From NCBI RefSeq assembly GCF_905233635.1, contig NZ_CAJODG010000005.1, positions 1 to 62,724 of the forward strand: a stretch of 62,724 nucleotides of DNA, read 5' to 3'. The notes beneath the pieces are model-generated. The model was not told where the DNA came from and ran no database searches. It worked only from the letters and a program-made list of their open reading frames with translations. This stretch comes from Selenomonas sp. AE3005 (GTDB taxonomy: Bacteria; Bacillota; Negativicutes; Selenomonadales; Selenomonadaceae). The translations under genes were made by a program, and so were the position numbers. This document shows positions 52,005 through 59,310 of the stretch, in pieces (the stretch's first letter is position 1; each line of letters starts with the position of its first letter).

Positions 52005-52832
52005 ATGATAAAACTCACAAACCTTAAAATTGACGGAGAGGGGTGGGCGTATACAGCTTTGCCTACACTGGTATCTTTAGGTGATTGTTGGGACTATAAT
52101 TCCTTTCTCCGCTCAATCAGACATTTGCTTCTTGACACGAACATTGATAAGCGCGATTTTGAAATGGAAGAAACTGATATGAGTGAGCCGATTCTTAGCG
52201 ATGTTCTTTCTCATACCGATGTTCTTTGCATAGCAACGCAACTAAAAGACGAGCAGGAAATAAAGAGCCTACAAATCATGGTGGATTTAGCGGTAAAAAA
52301 TAATGTTCGTTACATCGCCATAATGCTGTGCAATACCAAAAGTCGCAATCATGAGCAGGAGCAGGCACTTAGCCGCTTAAAAGGGCAAGTAAATGCAATC
52401 ATTGATTTCGCAGGATATAATTCGATTTCCAATGGGCAAGTAAACAACGCAGTTTCCTGCATTGTGCGAGCTATATTCGCCCCTCATATTTTCATGGGTA
52501 TCATCGGGCTAGATCTTGAGGATTTGCGAAGCGGCATCAAGGAACATGATGTTGCAATTGCGGCCATCGTTAAAGAAACTATACATCACGGTTTCGAGGA
52601 GAAAATCCTTCAAGCAGCCACCGAACAAATATACATGCAACATAGGGACTTGAGGCAGGCGCATAATGTTTATTTTGCAGTCTTTGGCAATGAGAACACT
52701 ATAGGTATAGGAACTTTGCAAGAAATTTTACCGGGCGCAATGGAAAACAATGTTGTTTCAGCCACCATCGATAATGCCATGAAAGACGAAGAAGTGTTGG
52801 TAGTGACAATCGCATCAGGCTTTAAGAAATAG
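52005..52832 (+). CDS. degenerate FtsZ/tubulin-like protein
   Basis: 275 aa. The order of segments follows FtsZ: DVLCIATQLKDEQEIKSLQI in the place of the tubulin GTP loop, NVRYIAIML, a long helix, IIGLDLEDLRSG in the place of the T7 loop, QAHNVYFAVFG, and a closing VLVVTIASGFKK. The GGGTGTG loop is gone, while T7-like acids D170 and D173 remain. It probably cannot bind GTP normally but could contact FtsZ. ATG 52005 is the most likely of three in-frame starts. Low identity, so the fold call needs structure prediction. Confidence 0.6.
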   Translation: MIKLTNLKIDGEGWAYTALPTLVSLGDCWDYNSFLRSIRHLLLDTNIDKRDFEMEETDMSEPILSDVLSHTDVLCIATQLKDEQEIKSLQIMVDLAVKNNVRYIAIMLCNTKSRNHEQEQALSRLKGQVNAIIDFAGYNSISNGQVNNAVSCIVRAIFAPHIFMGIIGLDLEDLRSGIKEHDVAIAAIVKETIHHGFEEKILQAATEQIYMQHRDLRQAHNVYFAVFGNENTIGIGTLQEILPGAMENNVVSATIDNAMKDEEVLVVTIASGFKK

Positions 52833-52854
52833 ACGTTCGATATTCGCTTCACGT

Positions 52855-52895
52855 ACTCAATATCATCAATGAGTAATGAGCCATGAGGCATGATG
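52855..52895 (+). pseudogene. scar matching the membrane-protein gene downstream
   Basis: 41 bases that match 53614-53654 at 35 positions, including 18 exact in a row. The latter lies in the 3' part of the 98-aa membrane protein gene. It shows that a second copy of that gene once stood here, between the FtsZ-like and secreted protein genes. Confidence 0.6.
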
Positions 52896-52945
52896 ATCTT
52901 TGTTGACAATCAAATCGATGGATGAAAGATGGATGGTGATGCCTT

Positions 52946-53398
52946 ATGAAAAAGTTCATTTTGGTCGTTTTATCTGCCATTTATTTTATCTTCCCTCTTG
53001 TCGCATACGCCGCCAATCAGCCCAAGGGATTTCCGACCCGTGTTACGGGGCGGGTGGTAGATGGTCACTATGAGGAATACTCCATCTATCCATGGTCGAT
53101 TGAATATGACGAGGAAAGCGGCAAGATGACTCTGCTCTACCAAGTGGAAACCGCCTATGATACGGAGCCGATTTTCCTATATCTTGTCACCATTAACTCC
53201 AAGGAAAAAACATTGTATATCCATCGTAACTGGCGGTCAGAAAATCACATAGAATTAGACTTTATTGAAGCTGATGTGCTAAAACATGAGCTGACCTATG
53301 AAGAAAAATCAGGCTTTGATTTGGCATTCAAAAAAGCATTGCCACTATGGAAGTACCGACAAAAAATCGAGCGGCAGGGACAAGGGAAGACTCTGTGA
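52946..53398 (+). CDS. secreted hypothetical protein
   Basis: 150 aa with a clear signal peptide (MKKFILVVLSAIYFIFPLVA, cut after AYA). The mature part is small and beta-rich, with many aromatic and acidic residues (YDEESGKMTLLYQVETAYDTEPIF). Acts outside the cytoplasmic membrane. Not recognised. Confidence 0.6.
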   Translation: MKKFILVVLSAIYFIFPLVAYAANQPKGFPTRVTGRVVDGHYEEYSIYPWSIEYDEESGKMTLLYQVETAYDTEPIFLYLVTINSKEKTLYIHRNWRSENHIELDFIEADVLKHELTYEEKSGFDLAFKKALPLWKYRQKIERQGQGKTL

Positions 53399-53416
53399 TA
53401 AGGGATGTGAGCCAAC

Positions 53417-53713
53417 ATGAAAAGCCTCGGTCGTAAGTTGTTCGATATTTGCCTCTCTATTTTCCTGTTATGTCTCGGATTTTTTGTTCTCGTGTGTGAC
53501 TATATACTGCTTATGTCTGAGGGCATTGAGCCATTGTATCATTTGATCGGTGTCATTCTTTTGCTAAGTCTTGCCTTTGCCTGCTGGCAAAAAGCCGTCA
53601 GTCTGCTTTACTATCTCAATGTCAGCGATGAGGAACGAGCCATGAGGCATGATGGCAAATTGTTTTTGTTGGGACTGCTTGCCGGACTTCTTTGGAATAA
53701 CCGTGACAAGTAA
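53417..53713 (+). CDS. small membrane protein
   Basis: 98 aa, with spans at residues about 10-30, 40-60 and perhaps 80-92. A cytoplasmic-looking loop YLNVSDEERAMRHDGK is the part duplicated as a scar at 52855. May anchor the neighbouring secreted or FtsZ-like proteins. No family recognised. Confidence 0.55.
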   Translation: MKSLGRKLFDICLSIFLLCLGFFVLVCDYILLMSEGIEPLYHLIGVILLLSLAFACWQKAVSLLYYLNVSDEERAMRHDGKLFLLGLLAGLLWNNRDK

Positions 53714-53733
53714 TTTATGGGGAGGCTGTCTGC

Positions 53734-54252
53734 ATGGGAGCAAAACTTTTGAAGTCGAGATATGTGTCAGCCGATAGTGGTGTTTTTAGTGGCGATGCAG
53801 GCAAATATTATAGGAGATTCTACAATAGAATGGCTGCCATTTTCACAAGACCGGGGTTGATTTCATTAGACGAGGTAGAGCTCGACCCATTTAAGCATTT
53901 TAACGGTGATGTTTACATGGGGGAAGCAGAAGCTACGGGAGAAAATGCCGCCGTCCTTGCTGCGAAAGAGGCGGTGTCCAAGGGTAAATCTAAAAGAATC
54001 ACAAAATCAAAAAATATACTCGTTCACATTTTAGGCGGCAATGGTAAAGTAGATCCGTCCACAGCCGCCGAAGCAGTTTCCGCTCTTCGTGAAGTTGCTC
54101 CCAATGCAAAGATTATTCTCGGTGCTCATCTTGACGAGAAATTGGGCGACGCTTTGCGGGTCACGGTCTTTGTAAGATTACACTATGACGGGGAGCGTTT
54201 TGACGAATATGCCGAAAAACTATATCGGCTCTTGACTGCCGGGACTGGATAA
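53734..54252 (+). CDS. FtsZ C-terminal-domain-only protein
   Basis: 172 aa. From residue 40 it tracks the FtsZ C-terminal domain: PGLISLDEVELDPF (T7-loop-like, D46 kept, the usual Asn replaced by Ser), MGEAEATGENAAVLAAKEAV, ILVHILGGNGKVDPSTAAEA, ANPKIILGAHLDEKLGDALR-type segment (NAKIILGAHLDEKLGDALR) and VTVFVRL. There is no GTP-binding domain at all. GGGGAGG precedes the ATG, so it is a designed short form and not a random fragment. It could bind host FtsZ and disturb filaments. Confidence 0.68.
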   Translation: MGAKLLKSRYVSADSGVFSGDAGKYYRRFYNRMAAIFTRPGLISLDEVELDPFKHFNGDVYMGEAEATGENAAVLAAKEAVSKGKSKRITKSKNILVHILGGNGKVDPSTAAEAVSALREVAPNAKIILGAHLDEKLGDALRVTVFVRLHYDGERFDEYAEKLYRLLTAGTG

Positions 54253-54463
54253 TTGTCCCGAATACCAAGAACTTTACGATTCCGCGCGGAAAAATGATCC
54301 GGATGACTATATTTGGTTCACGGAGACGATAGATGTGGTGTCATACGATTTATCCATGGAGGAATATAATCCAAGAAGGTTCACGCCAAGGCCGGATATG
54401 GAGGATATGCCGGAGTTAATCATGGAAGAAATATTGACGGGGAAACGTCCGACGCAAACATGA
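54236..54463 (+). pseudogene. open frame without start after the FtsZ-like gene
   Basis: 75 codons (LPGLDNCPEYQELYDSARKN ... MEEILTGKRPTQT) with coding character but no good start. It overlaps the end of the previous gene in the +1 frame. Either the broken end of a longer protein, reached by a frameshift, or a fragment of a lost gene. Contains an acidic, Pro-rich tail. Confidence 0.45.
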
Positions 54464-54643
54464 TGTCCAGTTTAGGGGGGGGCAAAATCCCCGCCGAGGG
54501 GGTGCAAATGCACCCCCTTCTCTTTTTGCCGAAGCCTTGTCCCGTGCGGCTTTCGAGGAATACTCACTTAACGATAAACAGGGGGGTGCAAGGGGGGTTA
54601 TCGTTAATCGAGTATAGGGGGTGCATCGTTAGATTGTATCAAA
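54464..54643. repeat. G-rich repeat zone with inverted repeat
   Basis: Includes the palindrome GGGGGTGCA-AA-TGCACCCCC region near 54500, and a 16/18 inverted repeat (ATACTCACTTAACGATAA at 54560 and its partner ending 54615) enclosing a G-rich loop. The motif GGGGGTGCA appears three times here. A related GGGGGTTGCA lies in reverse at 55993-56005. Possible recombinase site, terminator or G-quadruplex zone. Confidence 0.55.
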
Positions 54644-55820
54644 ATTAGCGGTAAAGGGGAACTTCTCATCACCGTGCTCTCATCAATCAGCCAGGAAGAA
54701 GCTCGGAGTATTTCGGAGAATACCACCTGGGGGCAGAGAAAAAGCTTCGCCGATGGCAAGGCGAGAGTTCCTTACAAGCGTTTCCTTGGATATGACCGGG
54801 GCGAAGATGGCAATCTGGTCGTAAATCCTGAACAAGCAAAGGTAGTGAAGCTCATCTACAAACTTTTCCTTACCGGGCTGTCCTACAATGCTATTGGCCG
54901 CGAACTCATGAAACGGGGCATAAAATCACCAGCGGGCAAAGATAGATGGTATTCTAATACGGTGCAGAGCATTCTTACCAGCGAAAAAAATGAAGGGAGA
55001 CGCACTGCTGCAAAAGAAATTTACCGTGGATTTTCTGACCAAGAAAGTAAAAAAGAATGAAGGGGAGATTCCGCAGTATTATGTGACGGGCAATCACGAA
55101 GCAATTATACCGCCAGCGACATTTGATTTGGTACAGGCTGAGATTGAACGACGCAAGAATGGCAGGGGAAAAGGTGGATATAGCGGGGCGACCATATTTT
55201 CTAATCGCATCAAGTGTGGGGCATGTGGCCATTGGTATGGTTCCAAGGTCTGGCATAGTACGGACAAGTATCGGAGAGTCGTATATCAGTGCAATAACAA
55301 GTTCGCAGGGGCAAAGAAATGCCTCACGCCACATCTGACGGAGAAAGAAATCAAGGAAGCCTTTGTTGAAGCGGTGAATATGCTACTGGAAGGCAAAGAT
55401 GATATGCTGGAAAATATCCGGCTGGTACAGAAGCAGATATGTGACACGTCAGACCTTGAATCTGAAAGCCAACGGCTTATGGATGAAATGAATGTTCTAT
55501 CGGATAGAGTGCAGAAATGTATCAGTGAAAATGCCCGCATAGCCCAAGACCAAACGGACTACCAGAAATTCTATGATGAACTGGTCAATCGTTATGAGAC
55601 GACCAAAGCCAGCTATGACAGGACAGAAAAATCCATCAAGGCCCGGCATGCTAAGGCAGAGCGGCTTGATGCATTCATCAAAGCACTGGCTGCCCAAGAC
55701 GCATCAGTAACGGAGTTTGACGAAGGTTTGTGGGGAACGATTGTGGATTTCATGACCGTATACAGCAAGGAAGATATCAGCGTAACATTCAAGGATGGAA
55801 CAGAAATTCATATAGGGTAA
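54644..55820 (+). pseudogene. truncated and frameshifted large serine recombinase
   Basis: Begins in mid-gene (ISGKGELLITVLSSISQEEA), so the catalytic domain is missing. The recombinase domain (residues about 10-115), zinc ribbon (CGACGHWYG, then YQCNNKFAGAKKCLTPH), coiled coil and C-terminal strand remain. The frame is broken at a run of seven A (54984-54990). Six A would restore SEKMKGDALLQKKFTVDF. Both defects make it inactive as a recombinase; the part from 54990 is open to 55820. Confidence 0.85.
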
Positions 55821-55825
55821 CAGGC

Positions 55826-55858
55826 GGCACGGGCAAAGTCCCGTGCCAATTTTCTTGT
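55826..55858 (+). terminator. recombinase terminator
   Basis: An 8-bp perfect stem GGCACGGG / CCCGTGCC with a CAAAGT loop, followed by AATTTTCTT. The same hairpin lies in the left repeat, with one G-U pair, near 45629-45650. Confidence 0.75.
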
Positions 55859-55884
55859 ATTCCTTTCTTATTTTATGGTAAAAT
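55855..55884 (+). promoter_or_regulatory. promoter-like segment upstream of the dacF leader
   Basis: TTGTAT, 18 bases, TAAAAT (55879-55884). It would start an RNA about 200 bases ahead of dacF that begins with the candidate structured element. Moderate fit to consensus; present unchanged in the left repeat. Confidence 0.45.
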
Positions 55885-55892
55885 GATTGTTA

Positions 55893-55990
55893 TGTGAGTT
55901 CATTGGCGTCTCAATTCAGATAAGGTGCGGGTTGCATTGCACACCGTAAAACTCGGAACCCAATCGTTACAAGGCTTCATGATACTCGCA
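55893..55990 (+). ncRNA. candidate structured leader RNA before dacF
   Basis: Closing stem TGTGAGT / ACTCGCA, inner GTTC / GAAC pairing, and a further stem-loop around GGTGC. The loop GGGTTGCATTG can also pair with CGATGCAACCC just past the closing stem (55993-56003), which suggests a switch between two folds. Could be a riboswitch or attenuator of dacF, or part of the recombinase element. No known class matched. Confidence 0.45.
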
Positions 55991-56091
55991 AACGATGCAA
56001 CCCCCTGAGGAATTTTGCAACCCCTCAAAAGGTAAAAAACTAGGAAAAATGTGGTTGTATCAATATTACAAGACTAATGGAGTGTTTTTGT

Positions 56092-57318
56092 TTGAAACGA
56101 GCCATCGCTGGTAAAGGTTTGGCGGCGCTGATGTTAGGCGCTGCCGGTTTTATGATGATAAATGTGCCGCAGGCTATGCCGGTATCTGCCCAGGTGCAGG
56201 ACAAGGTGTATGTCCAGCCGGAATTACCCAATATACCGGGACTGGTTATAAGTCCTAGTGACCCCCTGCAAAAATTGACAGCGCGTTCTGCTGTCGTGAT
56301 GGACACGGTGACTGGTCAGCTGCTGTATGAACGGGATAGTGATACCCGGCGGTATCCGGCCAGTACCACGAAAATGATGACTTTGATTGTCGCTTTGGAG
56401 AAAGGCAATCTTGATGATGTGGTAACGGTGAGCAAAAATGCCGAAGGTATGGAAGGCTCCACATTGTGGCTCGTAAAGGGCGATAAAATTCCCCTGGGTG
56501 AGCTTTTGACCGGTATGATGATGCATTCCGGCAATGACGCGACCATTGCGGTGGCGGAGCATATCGCTGGCAGTGAAGCGGCCTTTGTGGAAATGATGAA
56601 TGAAAAAGCGGCGGCCATAGGTGCCAATGATACGCATTTTGTCAATCCCAATGGCCTGCCGCATGAACAGCATTACACCACGGCGCATGACCTGGCCAAA
56701 ATTGCGGCTTATGGCTACAGCCTGCCGAATTTTGAAAAAATTGTCAGTCAGCAGGAAGTAATCTATGACTGGGTAAAAGACCCGGCCAAGAAACTCCGAA
56801 ATGAAAATCAGATGCTCTGGCTTTATCGGGGCAGTAATGGCGTAAAAACAGGTTATACTGATGCCGCCGGGCGTTGCTTGGTATCAGCGGCGCGCCGCGA
56901 TGGCATGCAGCTTGTTGCCGTCGTGCTGGATAGTGTCTACATGTGGAATGATTCCATTGCCCTGCTGGATTACGGGTTCAAAAACGCTACGCCTAAGAGT
57001 CTGGTAAAAAAAGGTGACGTTGTTACCAAGGTAAAGGTCAGTGATGGTAGCGATGATGAACTGGAACTGGTAGCAGCAGAATCTTTAGTAGCTGTGGAAA
57101 AACAGGGTGAAACCGGCAAGTTGGAGAAAAAACTGGAACTTCCTAAGGAAATTGCGGCTCCGATCAAAAAAGGTGATGTAGTAGGCAAGGTGGTTTGTTA
57201 TTACAATGGCAAGCGCCAGGGAGCAGTTTACCTTTTGGCAGCCAAAGACGTAGAGTACTATTCCTTTTGGGATAGCATCTTCAGCTGGTGGCGTAATCTG
57301 TGGAAAGGAATTTTTTGA
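56092..57318 (+). CDS. dacF: D-alanyl-D-alanine carboxypeptidase
   Basis: 408 aa, a PBP5/6-type enzyme. Signal peptide (KRAIAGKGLAALMLGAAG..., cut near SA/QVQD), catalytic PASTTK (S91, K94), SGN in MMHSGND, and KTG in NGVKTGYTDAAG. A C-terminal beta domain ends in an aromatic helix (YSFWDSIFSWWRNLWKGIF) that anchors it to the membrane. Trims the terminal D-Ala of peptidoglycan. TTG 56092 is chosen: TGGAGTG lies 7 bases before, while ATG 56077 lacks a ribosome site. Paralogues such as dacA/dacB cannot be excluded. Confidence 0.88.
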   Translation: MKRAIAGKGLAALMLGAAGFMMINVPQAMPVSAQVQDKVYVQPELPNIPGLVISPSDPLQKLTARSAVVMDTVTGQLLYERDSDTRRYPASTTKMMTLIVALEKGNLDDVVTVSKNAEGMEGSTLWLVKGDKIPLGELLTGMMMHSGNDATIAVAEHIAGSEAAFVEMMNEKAAAIGANDTHFVNPNGLPHEQHYTTAHDLAKIAAYGYSLPNFEKIVSQQEVIYDWVKDPAKKLRNENQMLWLYRGSNGVKTGYTDAAGRCLVSAARRDGMQLVAVVLDSVYMWNDSIALLDYGFKNATPKSLVKKGDVVTKVKVSDGSDDELELVAAESLVAVEKQGETGKLEKKLELPKEIAAPIKKGDVVGKVVCYYNGKRQGAVYLLAAKDVEYYSFWDSIFSWWRNLWKGIF

Positions 57319-58049
57319 TGGCTGAACGCTTGCAAAAAATCATCGCCCAAGCCGGGCTTGCGTCCCGGCGGGCGGCCGAAAGCATGATACTGGCTGGCAG
57401 GGTTACGGTTGACGGTCAGACCATAACGGAGCTGGGCGGCAAATTCGATAGCAGCAGCCAGCGAATTTGTGTGGATGGCAAGCCGCTGACCTTGGCAGAG
57501 GAAAACGTTTATTTTCTGCTGAACAAGCCGAAAGGCTATCTTTCAACAGCTAAGGATGAACGTGGGCGGCGTACGGTTCTGGATTTACTGCCGGAAGTTA
57601 AAGAGCGTGTCTATCCTTTGGGCCGGCTTGATAATAATACGGAAGGGCTGCTGCTTATTTCCAATGATGGCCGGTTGATGAATGGCCTGTTGCACCCGCG
57701 CTACAAGGTCGATAAGACTTATGTGGCCAGAGTCAGCCCGGTGCCTACGGAAAATGCCCTGGATAAACTGCGCAAAGGTATAAGGCTGGAAGATGGCCTG
57801 ACAGCACCCGCAGTGGTCAAGCTGCTCACGGTGGCAGCAGACGCAGCCAAAGTAGAAATAACTATTCACGAGGGACGCAACCGTCAGGTGCGCCGTATGT
57901 TTGCGGCGATTGGAGCAGATGTAAAAGCCCTGAAACGTGTACAATTTGCTGGTCTTACGCTGGCAGGTGTTAAACGGGGAGCGTACCGTCCGTTGACCGT
58001 TGATGAAATAAATGAACTCTATAAAATAGCAGGATTAGAACGTGTATGA
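57318..58049 (+). CDS. rluB: pseudouridine synthase, RluB/RsuA family
   Basis: 243 aa: an N-terminal S4 RNA-binding domain (ERLQKIIAQAGLASRRAAESMI), then the synthase core with PLGRLDNNTEGLLLISNDG, whose Asp is catalytic, and the closing EGRNRQVRRMFAAIGADVKALKRVQFAG. Converts uridine to pseudouridine in rRNA, most likely 23S. Its ATG overlaps the dacF stop. RsuA-type specificity cannot be excluded from sequence alone. Confidence 0.9.
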   Translation: MAERLQKIIAQAGLASRRAAESMILAGRVTVDGQTITELGGKFDSSSQRICVDGKPLTLAEENVYFLLNKPKGYLSTAKDERGRRTVLDLLPEVKERVYPLGRLDNNTEGLLLISNDGRLMNGLLHPRYKVDKTYVARVSPVPTENALDKLRKGIRLEDGLTAPAVVKLLTVAADAAKVEITIHEGRNRQVRRMFAAIGADVKALKRVQFAGLTLAGVKRGAYRPLTVDEINELYKIAGLERV

Positions 58050-59287
58050 AAAAAATCATTGTAATCGGTGCCGGACCGGCAGGCATGATGGCCGCCATCA
58101 AAGCCGCGGAAAATGGTGCTGATGTAACCATACTGGAAAAAATGAAACGTCCGGGCAAAAAAATGCTGATAACCGGCAAAGGGCGCTGCAATATCACGAA
58201 TGCCGCCACGGTGCCGGAAATCATCAAGAACATTCATGGCAATGGCAAGTTTCTCAACAGCTCCATGCGCGCTTATGATAATGAAGATGTAATCTATTTC
58301 TTCGAGTCGCAGGGGGTGCCAACCAAGGTGGAACGGGGACAGCGTGTTTTCCCTGTCAGTGACAAGGCACAGGACGTTGTGGATGCCATGGTACACCGGC
58401 TCCATGAACTCGGCGTAAAGATTGAAACAGACAGCCCCGTGGCGGAAATTCTGGCACAGGATAATCTAGTAAGGGCGGTCAAACTCCAAAGCGGCGCCAG
58501 TCTTAAAGCCGATGCGGTTATTCTCTGTACCGGCGGTGCCTCATATCCCGGTACAGGCTCTACAGGGGACGGCTACAGAATGGCGCAGAAACTTGGCCAT
58601 ACATTAGTGGATATCCGTCCTTCCCTGGTTCCCCTGGAAACGGAAGAAGAATGGGTGAAATCTGTACAGGGCCTTTCTCTGCGCAATGTCAAGGCCACAC
58701 TGCTCGTCGATGGTGAAAAAAAGACGGATATGTTCGGAGAAATGATGTTTACCCATTTTGGGGTGACAGGCCCCATTATCCTGTCCTTGAGCCGGGCGGC
58801 GACGGAGGCTTTGCAGAATGAATCCTTTGTGGAATTGGAGCTGAATCTGAAACCGGCGCTGGCCGAAGATGTGCTCGATGCCCGCCTGCAAAGAGATTTT
58901 GCCAAGTATCAGCGCAAACAGCTGGGCAATGCCATGGTTGATTTACTGCCGCATAAGCTCATTGAACCGGTGCTCGATGCAGCGTTCCTGGAAATGGATA
59001 AGCCTGTTCATCAGGTGACCGTGGAAGAGCGTCACCGGCTGGGACAGACATTACAGCATTTGCCCTTGACTATCACCAAGGCAAGACCGATAGCCGAGGC
59101 TATTGTGACGGCCGGAGGCATTTCCGTCAAGGAGATAAATCCAAAGACCATGGAGTCTAAGCTGGTTAAAGGCTTGTATTTTGCCGGGGAAGTGGTGGAC
59201 GTAGACGCTTATACGGGCGGCTATAACCTGCAGGCTGCTTTCTCCATGGGAGCGGCTGCCGGCAACTGGAGTGTGTGGAACGATTAG
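58046..59287 (+). CDS. HI0933-family FAD/NAD(P)-dependent oxidoreductase
   Basis: 413 aa. The FAD-binding GAGPAGMMAAIKAAENG and LEKMKRPGKKMLITGKGRCNITN are typical of HI0933/YhiN proteins. CTGGASYPGTGSTGDGY and GGISVKEINPKTMESKLVKGLYFAGEVVDVDAYTGGYNLQ complete the family pattern. A flavoprotein of uncertain substrate; BaiN, a relative, reduces bile acid intermediates. Overlaps the previous stop. Confidence 0.9.
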   Translation: MKKIIVIGAGPAGMMAAIKAAENGADVTILEKMKRPGKKMLITGKGRCNITNAATVPEIIKNIHGNGKFLNSSMRAYDNEDVIYFFESQGVPTKVERGQRVFPVSDKAQDVVDAMVHRLHELGVKIETDSPVAEILAQDNLVRAVKLQSGASLKADAVILCTGGASYPGTGSTGDGYRMAQKLGHTLVDIRPSLVPLETEEEWVKSVQGLSLRNVKATLLVDGEKKTDMFGEMMFTHFGVTGPIILSLSRAATEALQNESFVELELNLKPALAEDVLDARLQRDFAKYQRKQLGNAMVDLLPHKLIEPVLDAAFLEMDKPVHQVTVEERHRLGQTLQHLPLTITKARPIAEAIVTAGGISVKEINPKTMESKLVKGLYFAGEVVDVDAYTGGYNLQAAFSMGAAAGNWSVWND

Positions 59288-59310
59288 GTTTATATAAAGG
59301 GGTTGGCAGA

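Larger units (their letters stand above)
55749..55901 (+). repeat. right copy of 153-bp island-flanking direct repeat
   Basis: Partner of 45552-45704. It covers the recombinase 3' end, its terminator, a promoter-like segment and the start of the candidate RNA ahead of dacF. Because here the recombinase is still joined to it, this copy is the fuller one. Confidence 0.85.
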
